Origin: Caulochytrium protostelioides
Lineage: Eukaryota > Chytridiomycota > Caulochytriomycetes > Caulochytriales > Caulochytriaceae
Reading direction: 5' to 3'
NCBI GenBank assembly: GCA_003615045.1
Contig: ML014166.1
Coordinates: forward strand, 46,005 to 110,004
Length of the DNA: 64,000 nucleotides
Part shown: piece after piece, positions 43,201 through 51,816 of the stretch
Numbering within the stretch: the first letter of the stretch is position 1
Layout of the letters: each line of letters opens with the position of its first letter
Translations under genes and position numbers: made by a program
Notes under the pieces: generated by a model
What the model saw: the letters and a program-made list of their open reading frames with translations, nothing else
What the model was told of the DNA's origin: nothing
Database searches by the model: none

Positions 43201-43494
43201 CGCGGGGCGGTCCCAGTACTGCCGCGGCTGCCCGCTGAGGCGGTCGACGAGGATCTGACCGGCGTCCCGGATCACGGGCCCGCTGAGCGCAAGGATCAGC
43301 AGCGACGTGGCGCTCAGCACGGACTTCGGGTACGCGGCGATGAAGTAGCCGTGCCGGTAGAGCGCGCGGCCGAGGAAGGCCTGGAACTCACACCAGAAGG
43401 CATGAATGGCCAGCACGCCCTTCGTCAGCCGGAACGCCGCGGCATCAGGATCGTACACGCCGGGCGGCGGCGACGCCGGGCCGCTCCGCGGCAT
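37297..43494 (-). CDS. SCAP: SCAP, sterol-sensing SREBP cleavage-activating protein
   Basis: Predicted 2065 residues; animal SCAP has about 1280. SCAP escorts SREBP transcription factors from the ER to the Golgi when sterol is low. The N-terminus (LGRALYRHGYFIAAYPKSVL followed by a membrane span) matches the SCAP start. The sterol-sensing domain lies at ~455-625: LSYLVAFCYISLVMSRVELL with the YI pair of the sterol-responsive tetrad region, GLPFVILAIGVENIF, and LQLTFFVAALAIDIKRLEL. Two further spans fall near 780-810 and 1088-1115. The C-terminal ~900 residues form a WD40-like domain, ending ALAFCPQGVLVAVGNCLVLVW. Extra length is low-complexity Ala/Pro/Ser sequence, including a polyproline run near 41380-41415. 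The ATG at 43494 has A at -3. No SREBP gene is in the window. Confidence 0.9.
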   Translation of the reverse strand: MPRSGPASPPPGVYDPDAAAFRLTKGVLAIHAFWCEFQAFLGRALYRHGYFIAAYPKSVLSATSLLILALSGPVIRDAGQILVDRLSGQPRQYWDRPATRTAAEQDAFAARYGPHPAAAVQQIIVHAAPPAAAVHGVAAGVLEPSTWHAALQVHHQLVRLAATVDDATWLSWTLATTAAASPSSSSSSSTSSPSSLSPLAASWPSPTVVAADPDAALTAGRPITLADVCLNATLQPAPHAAQCAIVSPRLFWPDLAAMRDDPAIGVTLAQGIGRWQGRLVTLAPDAVLEGLRYDGDDADGVDDVDADSIGDTDSRSHADGGSRGRGRGHDSDSGSRAEGAATAASSIPRPPRATAPPSSQGVRAAHSVIITLFLDPSPTSLARWRALWSALTASWAETAAAAAATTTTAPTADSSSAAASSPFPTWTYHALPWPSGAGAAEVDEDAEHIYYALPGDQGRLSSAENVVVGLSYLVAFCYISLVMSRVELLKSKWAVGMGAITTVACSLTMAIGFCAVLGIQHELLRPWQGLPFVILAIGVENIFVITDEIVRTSMTYTVPERVGIGLSRVSRHMSLLLFKEVGLLLLGAMVPLPPLQEFCIFASFSVAMLYFLQLTFFVAALAIDIKRLELSDLHHLHPHHHQDHHHRHHNAAPNAIGLPIPMPMAMALPTGLRLPSDLDIDMGVHAGKLGLPPPPPPPPPPPPPPPPSSSPSSSASAGATPRSASSLRPAAHALAPTSPPAPPAMAAAAAAAGPPRHVKTAAAARRRRGSVTRWRPRAVMELGILPWPRITRYGLLGAILYFAYISLQSYQGRLPGPFDLLRGPRAWERLTARRWQQTPTSVPPAAPPVSPPPAAAAAAAAAATGRSPLTTDPVFATTDPVFASSASPSMASASASLLVSPPLPAPAAPAAPAAPSNGHGHDRIWYRPHVRWDQPLVVPTTVAGAAERWSAFGATAAGGPINADLSEPSAAWRDAMALAVETFVPGLRNVTRDRRPGGTDDAASPSRYLKAMPPLRVILQAASSSPASPAGDTSGASLLPPASPPSATLMSAASSAAAAAAAAAATASEPGEPLRSAIWRYMRVRPWLMIYVMVVMLFTLTFLVVLFLSCLQMLISVGPGGQRGWQTIRRTVAQHLTLRHLQTRGVAVAELAVAVWRAVSRRGWQQPLGWFAALETGGPGPILLAKAGGTLTRLGVSVVPENVTWVWCLSDDGVLQSVRLTPGDAPVSGARGGNAVPPQPDQTLAVQLPPTWRDDHVALLCLPAWRHGRLAPAMNDGAGHHPPNGSVGGVSSQRGSSHRDPRCLLVLRSGLLALFTVRALPAAAASAAAPSAAAAAAVVGSGATGPGTAGSAADLALMVDTFLLRPQLARRPSSSGRPPVPPAPSLPPPEISRAIPFTEACYALHGTTALHVQVGCWVACGDAVWGVVVPVATPPATTADEADAPAGWTSWVMTRSAAADLMKATEAPSTAASDGAATVSTSATASTTASASASASASTSASSSTSSSVTVTAVHVLSDPVSAHTLGKPSPPAVRVCVGYSDGAVRLFRLSQDATGAPADGVAYVQTDASGRVTARWHRCPWSLSVSLHASAAPPSPPPPPPSSVAAPASTMAPQSLSLSSVSASASSASSATATAAAAALPSPGPHADGTGETPAAAALRGPTAAPSPALAPAPLTTRSRPPSLSPVVELASAGRLLLAARADGTIDVVDAVRWLPLRQIAQPPVTHPGVSLAGFQASVALALTPLALSESTDTWRIVSGSHRQAAQVWTCTVRRSADINQAPACDVTPAGQMDATRSMAFATLGDAWVTAVWHAGQWRLHVHKYAMYRPSLARLDVLLAPDPLSDLVATPRSAAGSPSHGGHTGAAAGAPAGAPAGAGAVIDMDHHTGRSSGSRRRVAPSHTPAAPSPAAVSSATSIPVAAAAATATTAVLDGAHRQTAPSAVPPPSVVAAPAGASSSTRPISAPLLRMTPALLQQRARDAHLHVLAGLARKQRQRQRQHRDRPSCAAASEAAAPALQPVEPRRLAALPFMAPTHLTALAFCPQGVLVAVGNCLVLVWRRSQV

Positions 43495-44184
43495 TCTCGG
43501 GCCGCGAGACAGCAAGCGGCGCCGTCGGCGATCGACGCCGTCGGCGCCAAAGCGCCCGGCACGCAGGTCCCGATGTGCGTTCCCGGTGGCAGGTCGCGGC
43601 TGGGTTTTGGCAGGGCACCTGGAGCGGCAGGAGCGGCAGGAGCGGCTGCGACAGCCCGCCGTGCCGCGCCGTGCCGCGCCTTCTCCACGGCCGGCGCGAC
43701 CCGCGGCGCGTCGAGGCCGAGGGAGGAGGCTTCGGGCTCAGAATCGAGCGGGTCGATGGGCAGGCACCGCCGCTGCTGTCTGGCCTCGTTGGTCGGGGCG
43801 CGTCGGAGACGGCATGAATCGGGGTTGCTCGTGTCCGTGGTCCGTGGTCCGTCGACCCGGGCGACGCCGTGGCGCGGAGAGAACGCGGGGGGAGCGACAC
43901 GACACGTGACCGACGCCCACGCGGGGCTGGAAGCAAAGCGCGGAGGGAGAACGCGGTGCGACCGATGTGCGGCGCGGCGCGCGCGAGGCCAGACGAGAGG
44001 CCAGGACGCGAGGCGACGCCGCGGTCATGTCCGCCGTCGCTGCGCATGGGCGCGGCCACGCGGGGCGCCGCCGCCCGCCGCATGGTGTGCTCGGAAAGGC
44101 CCGTGGCGCCCTGGCGCGGTGATAAGCCGGGGATCCGGCGCACGCGGCGGCGGCCCGTCCGCGCCGTGGCCAGCCACGCGGTCC

Positions 44185-44222
<38 letters not shown>
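44185..44222. repeat. (GGC)n triplet array
   Basis: About 12 GGC units, followed by two imperfect GGCCGACGGC units. Confidence 0.93.
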
Positions 44223-44664
44223 CGACGGCGGCCGACGGCGGCCGGAGCGCGAGGCGTGCGGCCACGGCCAGACCCCGCTCAATCCCCGGACCCCCCCGGC
44301 CGGCGTGACCGACGGCGTGTGGCGAGCCCCAGGCGTGCGTGGCGGGCAGGGGCCGCGTGGCCGGCACGGGTCGCCCACCCAGGCACCGGGACCCTCGTGC
44401 TCCGGCGTCCTCCGCGGCCGCCCGCGTCCGCCTCGTCCTCGACGCGGGACGCGAAGGCGTCTGGGAGTTAGAACTCCCCCGGCGACTGATTGGTCGATGG
44501 GACCGAGCGACCCCCGCAGACCCTGGTCCACGAAGAGAGGGGACGCGGAGGGTCGCGGAACCAGGAGGGGTCTTGCTCGGCCGATGGGATGGGACTGATG
44601 GAGAGCCTGCCTGGCGATCAGCAACGCCCAGCTCGCTTAGGGAGTGGAAGGAGAAGCGTTCGAA

Positions 44665-44736
44665 ATTATACTTCATAAATCAAGGAGGTGCGAAAAAGAA
44701 ATTATACTTAATAAATCAAGGAGGTGCGAAAAAGAA
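44665..44736. repeat. Two tandem 36-bp copies in an AT-rich island
   Basis: Copies at 44665-44700 and 44701-44736 differ at one base (c/a at unit position 10). They sit 167-238 bp beyond the stop of the minus-strand secreted protein gene. The surrounding 250 bp are far more AT-rich than the rest of the window. Confidence 0.95.
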
Positions 44737-44902
44737 TGACGATGTGAATTGTGATTTCTGGAATGCGAAATGGTCATGGGAGAGGTGAGGAGAAAGGGGG
44801 AAAATGGGGGAAATGCAAAAAGAAAGAAGGCGATGGTGAAAAAAAAAAAGGAATCAAGAAAGGAGCAATGAAATGCTGTGAAAGTCAAGGCAGTTACATG
44901 GG

Positions 44903-46747
44903 TTAGTAGTAGCCCTGGTTGCCGCCGTTGTAGCCGCCGCCAAAGTTCTGGTTGTTGTAGCTGTTACCGCCATAGCTGCCCATGTTGCCGCTGTAGCCCT
45001 GGTTGTAGAAGTTGCCGCTGTAGCCCTGGCCGTAGGCGTTGCCGCTGTAGCCCTGGTAGTAGCCGGTGGTGCTGGTCACGCCGTTGTTGAAGCCGTTGTT
45101 GTAGTTGGTGCCGGCGCCCCAGCCGCCGCCCGTGTTGAAGTTCTGGCGGTACGGGTTGTAGGCAGGGCCCGCCGCCGGCGTGTACGTGTAGCCGTTGGAG
45201 CCGCCGATGTCGTTGTAGGGCGGGTTGCCGAAGCGGCTCGCCGTGCTGCCCGCGACGTCGCCGATCGTGCCCGCGAGGTCCTCGCGGAGACTGTCGCCGC
45301 CGTCCGTGCTCGCGGCGTTGTTGTCGCCGTTGGCGGCCGGCTGCGTGGCGCTGTCGTCGCGGCGGACCAGGTGGGCCGGCGCGGTCGAGGGCTCGGGTGA
45401 GGCGTCCGGGAAGAGTTCCGCCGAGGCATCGACATCGGCATCGATCTCCGATGATTCCGTCTCCACGGAACGCTTGTAGTAGCGTCCGCCGCCGTTGCCG
45501 CCGCCGTTGCCGCCGCCGTAGGAGCTGCGGCCGTAGGTGTTGTAGCTGGGACGGGCGTACTGGTTGTTGTTGCTGTAGCCCTGGTTGCCGTTGTTGTTCC
45601 AGCCCTGGTTGACGTTGTTGTTCCAGCCCTGGTTGACGTTGTTGTTCCAGCCCTGGTTGCCGTTGTTCCAGCCCTGGTTGCCGTTGTTCCAGCCCTGGTT
45701 GCCGTTGTTCCAGCCCTGGTTACCGTTGTTGTACTGGGTGTTCATGTAGGCCTTGCTGGCGCTGTTGTTGAGGTCGTCACTGACCTCAATGTCATCGGCG
45801 AGGCTGCTGGTCGCGAGCTTGCTGCTGGTATCCGGGCTGCCGGCGTCCTGGATGTCAGATGCCAGGCTCTGGTTGATCGTCGGGTCGAGGCTCGTGGCCT
45901 CCTCGCGGCGCACCAGGCGCTGACGGCTCGCGGCATCCTCGAACGCCGCGTCGAACGCGTCGTCCGACAGAACCGTTGTGCTGGACTCGATCGCGTCGGC
46001 ATCGGCATCGCTAAGCGCGCGACGCGACAGCGGGAGGCCCTCGGCGCCGAGGAAAACGGCGCTGGCCTCGCGGTCGTCGGTGTCGTCGATGCTTTCAAAG
46101 CTCACGTCGATCGGGGGCGTCCCGACGCGAGCCCAGGCGTCCTCGAAGCGCTGCTGCGTCGCGGCATCCGTGTCCTCGGCGTCGAGGATGTCATCGGCCA
46201 CCTCACGTTTCATCAGGCGGTTTTTCTTTTTGTTCTTGCCGTCCTTGCCGTCCTGGTCGTCCATGTCGTCCATGTCGTACTCGCCGTCGTTGCCGTACGG
46301 GCAGTACTTGCGGATCTGGAAGTCCATCTCCTTGGGCTGGTCGATGCGGCCCTGGTCCGTCTCGAAGATGAAGTGGAACTTCCAGTCGTCCTTGTACTGC
46401 TCGCCGTTCGGACCGGTGGACGGCAGCTGCAGGTACTTGAAGATGTGGTCGGCATACTGGCGCGGTTCCAGCCAGTAGTTGTTCATGTCGGTCGCCGACA
46501 TCCACAGAAGGTCTGACTTGTTCTTGCGCTCGCGCACCAGCTTGACCTGCTTGATCTCCGTGCGCTTCTTGGTCCAGAAGTTAATCTCGCGGATGTTGAG
46601 CTTGACGCCGTACGGCAGGCACGGCGGAATAACCCATGAGGCGTCGCCAATGTTCTGGCGCGGCGATGCCGCGGGTGCCGCAGAGACTTGCGAAACCTGC
46701 ACCGTCATCGCGACGAGCACGGCCAGCACGGCCTGGAGTCGGAGCAT
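44903..46747 (-). CDS. Secreted Asn/Gly/Trp-repeat protein with dibasic sites
   Basis: Predicted 614 residues; family not recognised. A signal peptide (residues 1-23, LQAVLAVLVAMTVQVSQVSA) is followed by an ordered block (~30-170) rich in charged and aromatic residues with a Cys pair (PPCLPYG near 43; KYCPYG near 155). The middle is acidic. Two repeat arrays follow: seven NQGWNN-type units (DNA ~45577-45731) and a C-terminal NQGYSGN/GQGYSGN array (DNA ~44985-45060), ending QGYY. At least five dibasic sites (LMKREV, LSRRAL, LVRREE, YYKRSV, LVRRDD) lie between segments, each like a Kex2 cleavage site, so the precursor may be cut into several pieces. Repeats rich in Asn, Gly and aromatics suggest a self-associating or wall-adhesive material. 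Start chosen at the ATG opening the signal peptide. Confidence 0.85.
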   Translation of the reverse strand: MLRLQAVLAVLVAMTVQVSQVSAAPAASPRQNIGDASWVIPPCLPYGVKLNIREINFWTKKRTEIKQVKLVRERKNKSDLLWMSATDMNNYWLEPRQYADHIFKYLQLPSTGPNGEQYKDDWKFHFIFETDQGRIDQPKEMDFQIRKYCPYGNDGEYDMDDMDDQDGKDGKNKKKNRLMKREVADDILDAEDTDAATQQRFEDAWARVGTPPIDVSFESIDDTDDREASAVFLGAEGLPLSRRALSDADADAIESSTTVLSDDAFDAAFEDAASRQRLVRREEATSLDPTINQSLASDIQDAGSPDTSSKLATSSLADDIEVSDDLNNSASKAYMNTQYNNGNQGWNNGNQGWNNGNQGWNNGNQGWNNNVNQGWNNNVNQGWNNNGNQGYSNNNQYARPSYNTYGRSSYGGGNGGGNGGGRYYKRSVETESSEIDADVDASAELFPDASPEPSTAPAHLVRRDDSATQPAANGDNNAASTDGGDSLREDLAGTIGDVAGSTASRFGNPPYNDIGGSNGYTYTPAAGPAYNPYRQNFNTGGGWGAGTNYNNGFNNGVTSTTGYYQGYSGNAYGQGYSGNFYNQGYSGNMGSYGGNSYNNQNFGGGYNGGNQGYY

Positions 46748-49501
46748 CGTGAACGTGTTTTTCTTGAGTGATGTACTTACGCAGCGATGAGCGTTGCGAT
46801 GATGCACCGTTGAAAGCCGAGGGGGTGAAGGTGGACTCTATTTGAAAGAGCCGGTATCCAGGAAATCCAGGAAATGTGGAGATGAAATGTTCGAGCTACT
46901 CTGGCGCGGTCAACGCACCAAGAGAACTGAAAACGGGGGGCGGTGTTCTAAAAGGGCGGAAAGGTCGTTCGCCGGGAACGCCAAGGAGAGTGACAGGATG
47001 AAATCTAAATGGAGGTAACGGGGAGGAACGTCGATGGCTCAAGAAGCGTTGAAGACGTAAAGACAGCAGCAGACAGCGAACATCCGCAGGAGTCAGGGAG
47101 GGGAGGGGAGGATGGATGGGTGATCGAGTGCCGTTGGTCTAAGAGGAGTCAAGGCAGGATCGGTGGTGGGGATGGAAGCACGTCTGTCTGTTGCACGTCC
47201 CCTCTCAGGACTCATACCCCTTCTCCTTCCGTCTCCAGGCCGGAGGGTGTCGGCATTTTATATCTTTTTCTCGAGCCATGGCGACCCGTGAAACCGATGC
47301 CAAGAGACGCGCGTCCGGCGGCCGTCCGGTGGCGGAAGTGGACGCGAGAGGCATGTCGCCTCGGCACACGTCGCGAACAACCGCAGACGCGCAAGCCAAA
47401 GGCCCTCCCGCGGCACGACTGATTGGATCAGTCCCCGGCAGCGGCAGCAACGGCGTTCTCGATCGGGTCCCAGCCAGGCAACCGATCGGGCCGGGTCGTT
47501 GGCGTCGGCTGACGTCCGGTCGTGGACGCCGCCATCGATGCAGCGGTCCCGGCGGGCTTCCCGAGAGAGACCCGAGATGCCGCTGCCCTCCGCCGCCGGC
47601 CGCCGTGTGCGAGACGCCGCACTCCTGTGATACGGCAACCCGGCGATCACGGCGCCGAAACCACGGCCCGAGACCGCGAGCAGCGGTGGGATGCGGCAGC
47701 GGCAGGTTCAGGGCCAAGCCCCCCGTCGGGGATACCGTGCGGAAGCCGTTCGGAAGGTGCGGCCGCCGGCCGTCGGGCTGCGGCAGGAGCGGCGGGTTCC
47801 CGATCCGTCCCTTCCCGTCCAGCGGCGGGCATCACTGCTAGCATCGCTGGCCAACCGAGAGCTGTCGGCGTCCATGTCGTCACGCTGTGCCTGCGGACGG
47901 CCACCACGAGAGCAGGAGAAAAAATAAAGCCCAAACGGGGGATGAACGTCGGGTCGTGCGGTCCTGCGCGCCGCGGCCGTCGCGGGTCGTCGTGAGCCGC
48001 CGCTCGCGGCAGGGCCGACGCTTTCCCGAGGCAGCCAGGCCGCTGCCCACATCGGCACCATCCATGGTGGTGCCCGATCGCGGATCCAGCGCAGGCCAGC
48101 GGCATCGGTCGGCGGCGGCATCCGCCGTCCGGGTCGGAACACCGACGTGGCGGCCGGGCGATGCGGGATCGACGTGGCCGCACCGTTGCGCGGCGAGGCG
48201 AGGCGATCCGGGGCCCGCGAGACCCCGTGCCGGGCGTCGGATCGGCCGCCGGCCGCCGCCGCCGCCATTGCGACCCCCGCCCCCGCCGCCGGGACGTGCC
48301 GATCAATTTTTGGAATCATGCAAAAACAGCCGACGACCTACCGCAGACGGCGGCCTCACGATCGTTGTCTGCAGCGACGGGATCAAACAGAAGAAAAAAA
48401 GAGCGCGGATCGACCGGCATGGCTGGGTCGCCACGGTAGGTCGGCTTCGGCTTGCGTATGAAGACGAGGCGACGTCGCGGCCGTCAAGGAGCCGTGCATG
48501 ACGCAGGACGACTGGAAACTGCCAATCCGCGGTGGGAGACGGGGTCCAGCTGTCGTGCCGCTCGGAGGACCCGCCGTGCGGGGGCAATCTTGGAAGGTGT
48601 CGCCCTTCACCGTCGACATCGACATCAACATGTGGCACCCGCGTCGGCATCGAGAGCGCGGAAAACAACATACCCCAGATCAGTGGCGGACATGTGGCGG
48701 TATCCCGTCCCATCGAACGACCACGCCGTCGGCGTCGTTTCGTCCGTTGGGCACATGCCCAACCCATCGGCAGTCCCCAAGCCGATGAGCAGATGCTAGA
48801 AGGCTTCCTGGCTCGATGTGCACCCGCGTCCACGGCATGCGAAGCGGTCCCATCGGGTCCATGCGAACGACGTGGCGAACGCTCAGGCCTCGCCCCACAG
48901 GTGGCATCGACGGCGGTCACATCGATCGCTCCGATGCGCTCGGCGTCGGCTACGGAAAGCAAATCAGCAAACATCGTGGGCCCCTGGACCGGCGCGATGC
49001 AGATCAGCCAATCCCCGTCGGCCGTTGCGTGAGCAGCGTAGGCGGCAAACGCCAAAAGAGACAAAAGAGAGACAACTAGCAAGAGAAATGCTTGAAGAAA
49101 AAACCCTCAGGGCAAAAGGTATCAGCAAAGAGTCAAGCGCAGAGTACGAAGCGCAAAGCAGACCAAAGAGCCAAGAGCCACCACAGCGTGAAGTTCGAAG
49201 GCGGCCTCCTCGCGCTTCTGCGGCGCCACGCCCCGGAAAGACCAGGATGGCGGAGTTTCTTTTGTCGTTGGGCACCCCTCGCCCATCCATCCGAGCCCAT
49301 CAAGCCTTTAGCGACGCCATCCCCCCACGCGTGGTATCCACGACCAACCAGGCGATCACCGACATCATGCCATACGGCGTTCGCTGAAAGGCAGGAACCG
49401 CGACGGATCATACGCCCGATCCTTCCTTGCATGGATCTCGCTGCGTGACTCTCGTCCTATTGGCGCGTCGCTTCCTGCCTGCACCCCATCGCCAGACCGT
49501 C
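46748..49501. other. Intergenic 2.75 kb, upstream of two divergent genes
   Basis: No gene supported. AT-richer promoter-like sequence lies at 46800-47010. A TATAAAA word on the minus strand sits near 47255-47262. A plus-strand frame from an ATG at 47278 (187 codons) is Arg-rich and probably spurious. A minus-strand frame near 49080 starts with a signal-peptide-like stretch but has no ATG. Confidence 0.45.
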
Positions 49502-49894
49502 ATGCTGCTACCACGGCTGAGGAGACTGCACCGCGCCGGGATGGCTGCGGCGCGGCCACGCGTTGCGCTGCCCTCCGCTCATCGCTTCAGCGCCACCGCG
49601 TCGCCGGCTTCGCTGTCCTCGCCGCCGTCTCCGTCCCCGGCCCCGGCCGCGTCCCCGTCGCCATGGACCATGTCCCGCGTCGGGCCGCTGCTCGGGCAGT
49701 TCGTGCTGTGGACTTCGCTGCCGCTGCTCTCGCTGCATGTCCTCTCGCAGCGCCTGCAGATGGCGGAGTCGCAGGACCGCATGGACGCGGAGCGCGAGGG
49801 CCTCCGCGCCGAGATTGCCGCTCTCGGGGGCAACCCCGATCTCGCGCGCCTCGATTCGGTAATCGGCACCGTCGGCACCGTCGGCACCGTCTGA
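49502..49894 (+). CDS. Small probable mitochondrial membrane protein
   Basis: Predicted 130 residues; family not recognised. The N-terminus (MLLPRLRRLHRAGMAAARPR...) is Arg/Ala-rich without acids for over 50 residues, as in mitochondrial targeting sequences. A Ser/Pro-rich linker, one membrane span (~66-85, FVLWTSLPLLSLHVLS) and an acidic/basic helix (~86-110, QMAESQDRMDAEREGLRAEI) follow. The end is a GTVGTVGTV run from 9-bp repeats. The same layout, with a GxxVLW start of the span, is seen in the gene at 19863. The two may be distant paralogues or share only an architecture. The in-frame codons upstream start at TTG. Convergent with the gene at 50062. Confidence 0.6.
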   Translation: MLLPRLRRLHRAGMAAARPRVALPSAHRFSATASPASLSSPPSPSPAPAASPSPWTMSRVGPLLGQFVLWTSLPLLSLHVLSQRLQMAESQDRMDAEREGLRAEIAALGGNPDLARLDSVIGTVGTVGTV

Positions 49895-50061
49895 GCCACG
49901 TGACACGAGCCACGAGACCGGCCGCCGCTGATGCATCCCAAGCAAAAGCACCGCCGCGTCTGCTTGACGCGCCTGCATGCGCCCATACCCACGCGGCCAC
50001 GCGTGCGGCGTCGTGTGGCTGGTTCTTTATGTTTTGTTCTTGATGGTATGCGATGCTGTGG

Positions 50062-50997
50062 TTACAAGGTCCGGAGCTCAATCTCGATGGGCGGGGCAGG
50101 AACCGGCAAGCCTGACGGCGTCGCGGCAGTCACCATCGCGGCGCCCGACGGAGTCCATGGCCACGCCGCGCCGCCCGCCGCGCCGCTCGTGCCGTCCTCC
50201 GTCTCCCGCCGCAGCCATCGGCGATACCGCGTGAACCCGGTGGATCCTCCGCCCGCGGATGCGGATGCCGGTGCGGCGGCGGCAGCGGCGGCCATCCCGC
50301 CCTTGGCCCACGCCGTGGCGCGGGCGAGCGCTTCGTCGGCGGCGGCGTCGGCGGCGGCGGCGTCGGCGGACGGCGCCGCCGTCGAGGCCGAGAGCCAGGC
50401 GGCACGCGCGTCGGCGGACGGGCCGGCGCTCATCCCGTTGAGCACCGCCCAGAAGGTCCGCCGCGTCTGCATCGACAGCTGGCGCGTGGACGGCCGCGCG
50501 GCCGGCGGGTTGCGCCGAGGCAGAGGCGCCGCTGCCGGCTCGGGCACCGCCCAGGAGGGCCGCGCGCCGGCGAGCCGCCGGCACGACGTCGTCGCGGGCC
50601 GCCTGTCGTCCGCCTCGCCGAGGGCCGCCGCATCGGCCTCCGCCTCGAACGGTGGCGGCGGCGGCGGCGTGTCCAGCGCCGAGGTCGCGGTTGTGATGGT
50701 GAAGCGTGTGACTTCCGGCCCGGCGGCGGTGGCGGCGGGCGGCGGACCGGGGAACGCTGGAGGCGTGTCGGCTCGCGCGTCGGCCGACAGCGGCGGCGAG
50801 GGCAGCAGCGCGCCCGTGGCGGCCGGTGTGGTCATGAGGAGACTGACCTCGGCGAAGCCATCGTCGTCGGCTTGCCGGAACCCCGGGTAGCCGCCGAGCC
50901 GGCGGGTCGCGGGTTTGGCGGCGGCCGGGGCGGACGCCGTCGTGGACAGCGACAGCGTGGTGGCCGTGGGCCCGGCCATGGCAAAGGACCGCAGCAT
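50062..50997 (-). CDS. Hypothetical protein, unknown
   Basis: Predicted 311 residues from an ATG at 50997; no domain recognised. It is Ala/Pro/Thr-rich with a few ordered-looking segments (RRLGGYPGFRQADDDGFAEV near residue 32, TRRTFWAVLNGMSAGP near 180, GFTRYRRWLRRE near 255). No signal peptide or membrane span is clear. Other frames across the same DNA are also open, so this frame was chosen because its composition is balanced, it has an ATG, and it leaves a normal 167-bp convergent gap to the gene at 49502. Could be non-coding. Confidence 0.4.
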   Translation of the reverse strand: MLRSFAMAGPTATTLSLSTTASAPAAAKPATRRLGGYPGFRQADDDGFAEVSLLMTTPAATGALLPSPPLSADARADTPPAFPGPPPAATAAGPEVTRFTITTATSALDTPPPPPPFEAEADAAALGEADDRRPATTSCRRLAGARPSWAVPEPAAAPLPRRNPPAARPSTRQLSMQTRRTFWAVLNGMSAGPSADARAAWLSASTAAPSADAAAADAAADEALARATAWAKGGMAAAAAAAPASASAGGGSTGFTRYRRWLRRETEDGTSGAAGGAAWPWTPSGAAMVTAATPSGLPVPAPPIEIELRTL

Positions 50998-51764
50998 AGT
51001 GCGCTGATGGAGAGAACGGGGGCGGGGGACGCCGTGGAGTGCCAGGATCGTGGTCGATCTCGGGTGCCTGCGTCGGTTTCAGAGAATGAATGCGTCAATG
51101 AATGAATGCCTGCAGGTGATAAGAAGGAGGGCGATGGCGAAGCACAGCATGTAGCATCCAGGGCGGTGCAGGCATGTCCAAGACGGCGTGCGATCCGTTG
51201 ACGCCTCGGGCCCGGCCTCCATTCTGCCGTATTTCAACCCCCATCCTGGTTGCGGTGTGCTGGGTTCGGGGATCGCCCATCGAAGCGACGGAAGCATCGA
51301 TAGCGCGGCGCCTTCATGACCCACCCAGCCAATCCGCCCTCCCGCTGGTGAACGGGGCGTCCGATCCAGCGGATACCGCCGTCGGTGTCGGCGCTCCCAC
51401 GCCCTCCTGCCGCCTCTTCGGCCCCGGCGTCGACCGTGGCTTCCCTGCGCTGGTCGCGGTCCGGAGCCGAGCGGCGGCTGGAGGCGTCCGCGGCCACGAC
51501 GGCCGCGATCCACGACGCCTGGTTGTCGAACCTCGCGCCGTCGGCTGGGACTGTCCGCCGCCGGCAGCGACCTGCCGGCGTCCTGCTTCACGGCCGCCAT
51601 CGCGGATGCCCCCCGCGGCCACAGGATACTCAGGGGCTGGGGAGATGGCGGGGAATGGGGGCTTCGGCGGCGCCGTCGGGCGTGGCTCACGATGGGCCCA
51701 TGCGGATGCCCAGCGCCGATACGCGACAGCGGTACCGCATGACGCGGCGGAGCTTTGCATTGCC

Positions 51765-51816
51765 TGCTAAGGTCGTCTGCCAAAGTCGCCTGCCAAGGTC
51801 GTCTGCCAAGGTCGTC
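51765..51816. repeat. Four tandem 13-bp copies
   Basis: Units at 51765, 51778, 51791 and 51804 (tgccaaggtcgtc and close variants); a partial fifth follows. The period is not a multiple of three, arguing against coding. Confidence 0.93.

Larger units (their letters stand above)
43495..44902. other. Intergenic: SCAP promoter and 3' flank of secreted repeat gene
   Basis: The left kilobase is GC-rich with a GGC array and no supported gene. From about 44640 the sequence turns sharply AT-rich, holds a 36-bp direct repeat and purine runs, and forms the 3' flank of the minus-strand gene at 44903. Confidence 0.55.

Noticed and set aside
44681-44689. Perfect AAGGAGGTG Shine-Dalgarno-like word, present twice
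   Set aside because: The organism is a eukaryote; the word is part of the 36-bp repeat and precedes no gene.
47278-47841. 187-codon plus-strand frame with a TATA-like word ~20 bp upstream
   Set aside because: Product is Arg/Pro/Gly-rich without a domain; the TATA word fits the other strand equally well.
48303-49082. Minus-strand frame starting LVVSLLSLLAFAAYAAHATA, like a signal peptide
   Set aside because: No ATG at its start and the rest has no ordered-looking sequence. An upstream exon would be needed; none is evident.
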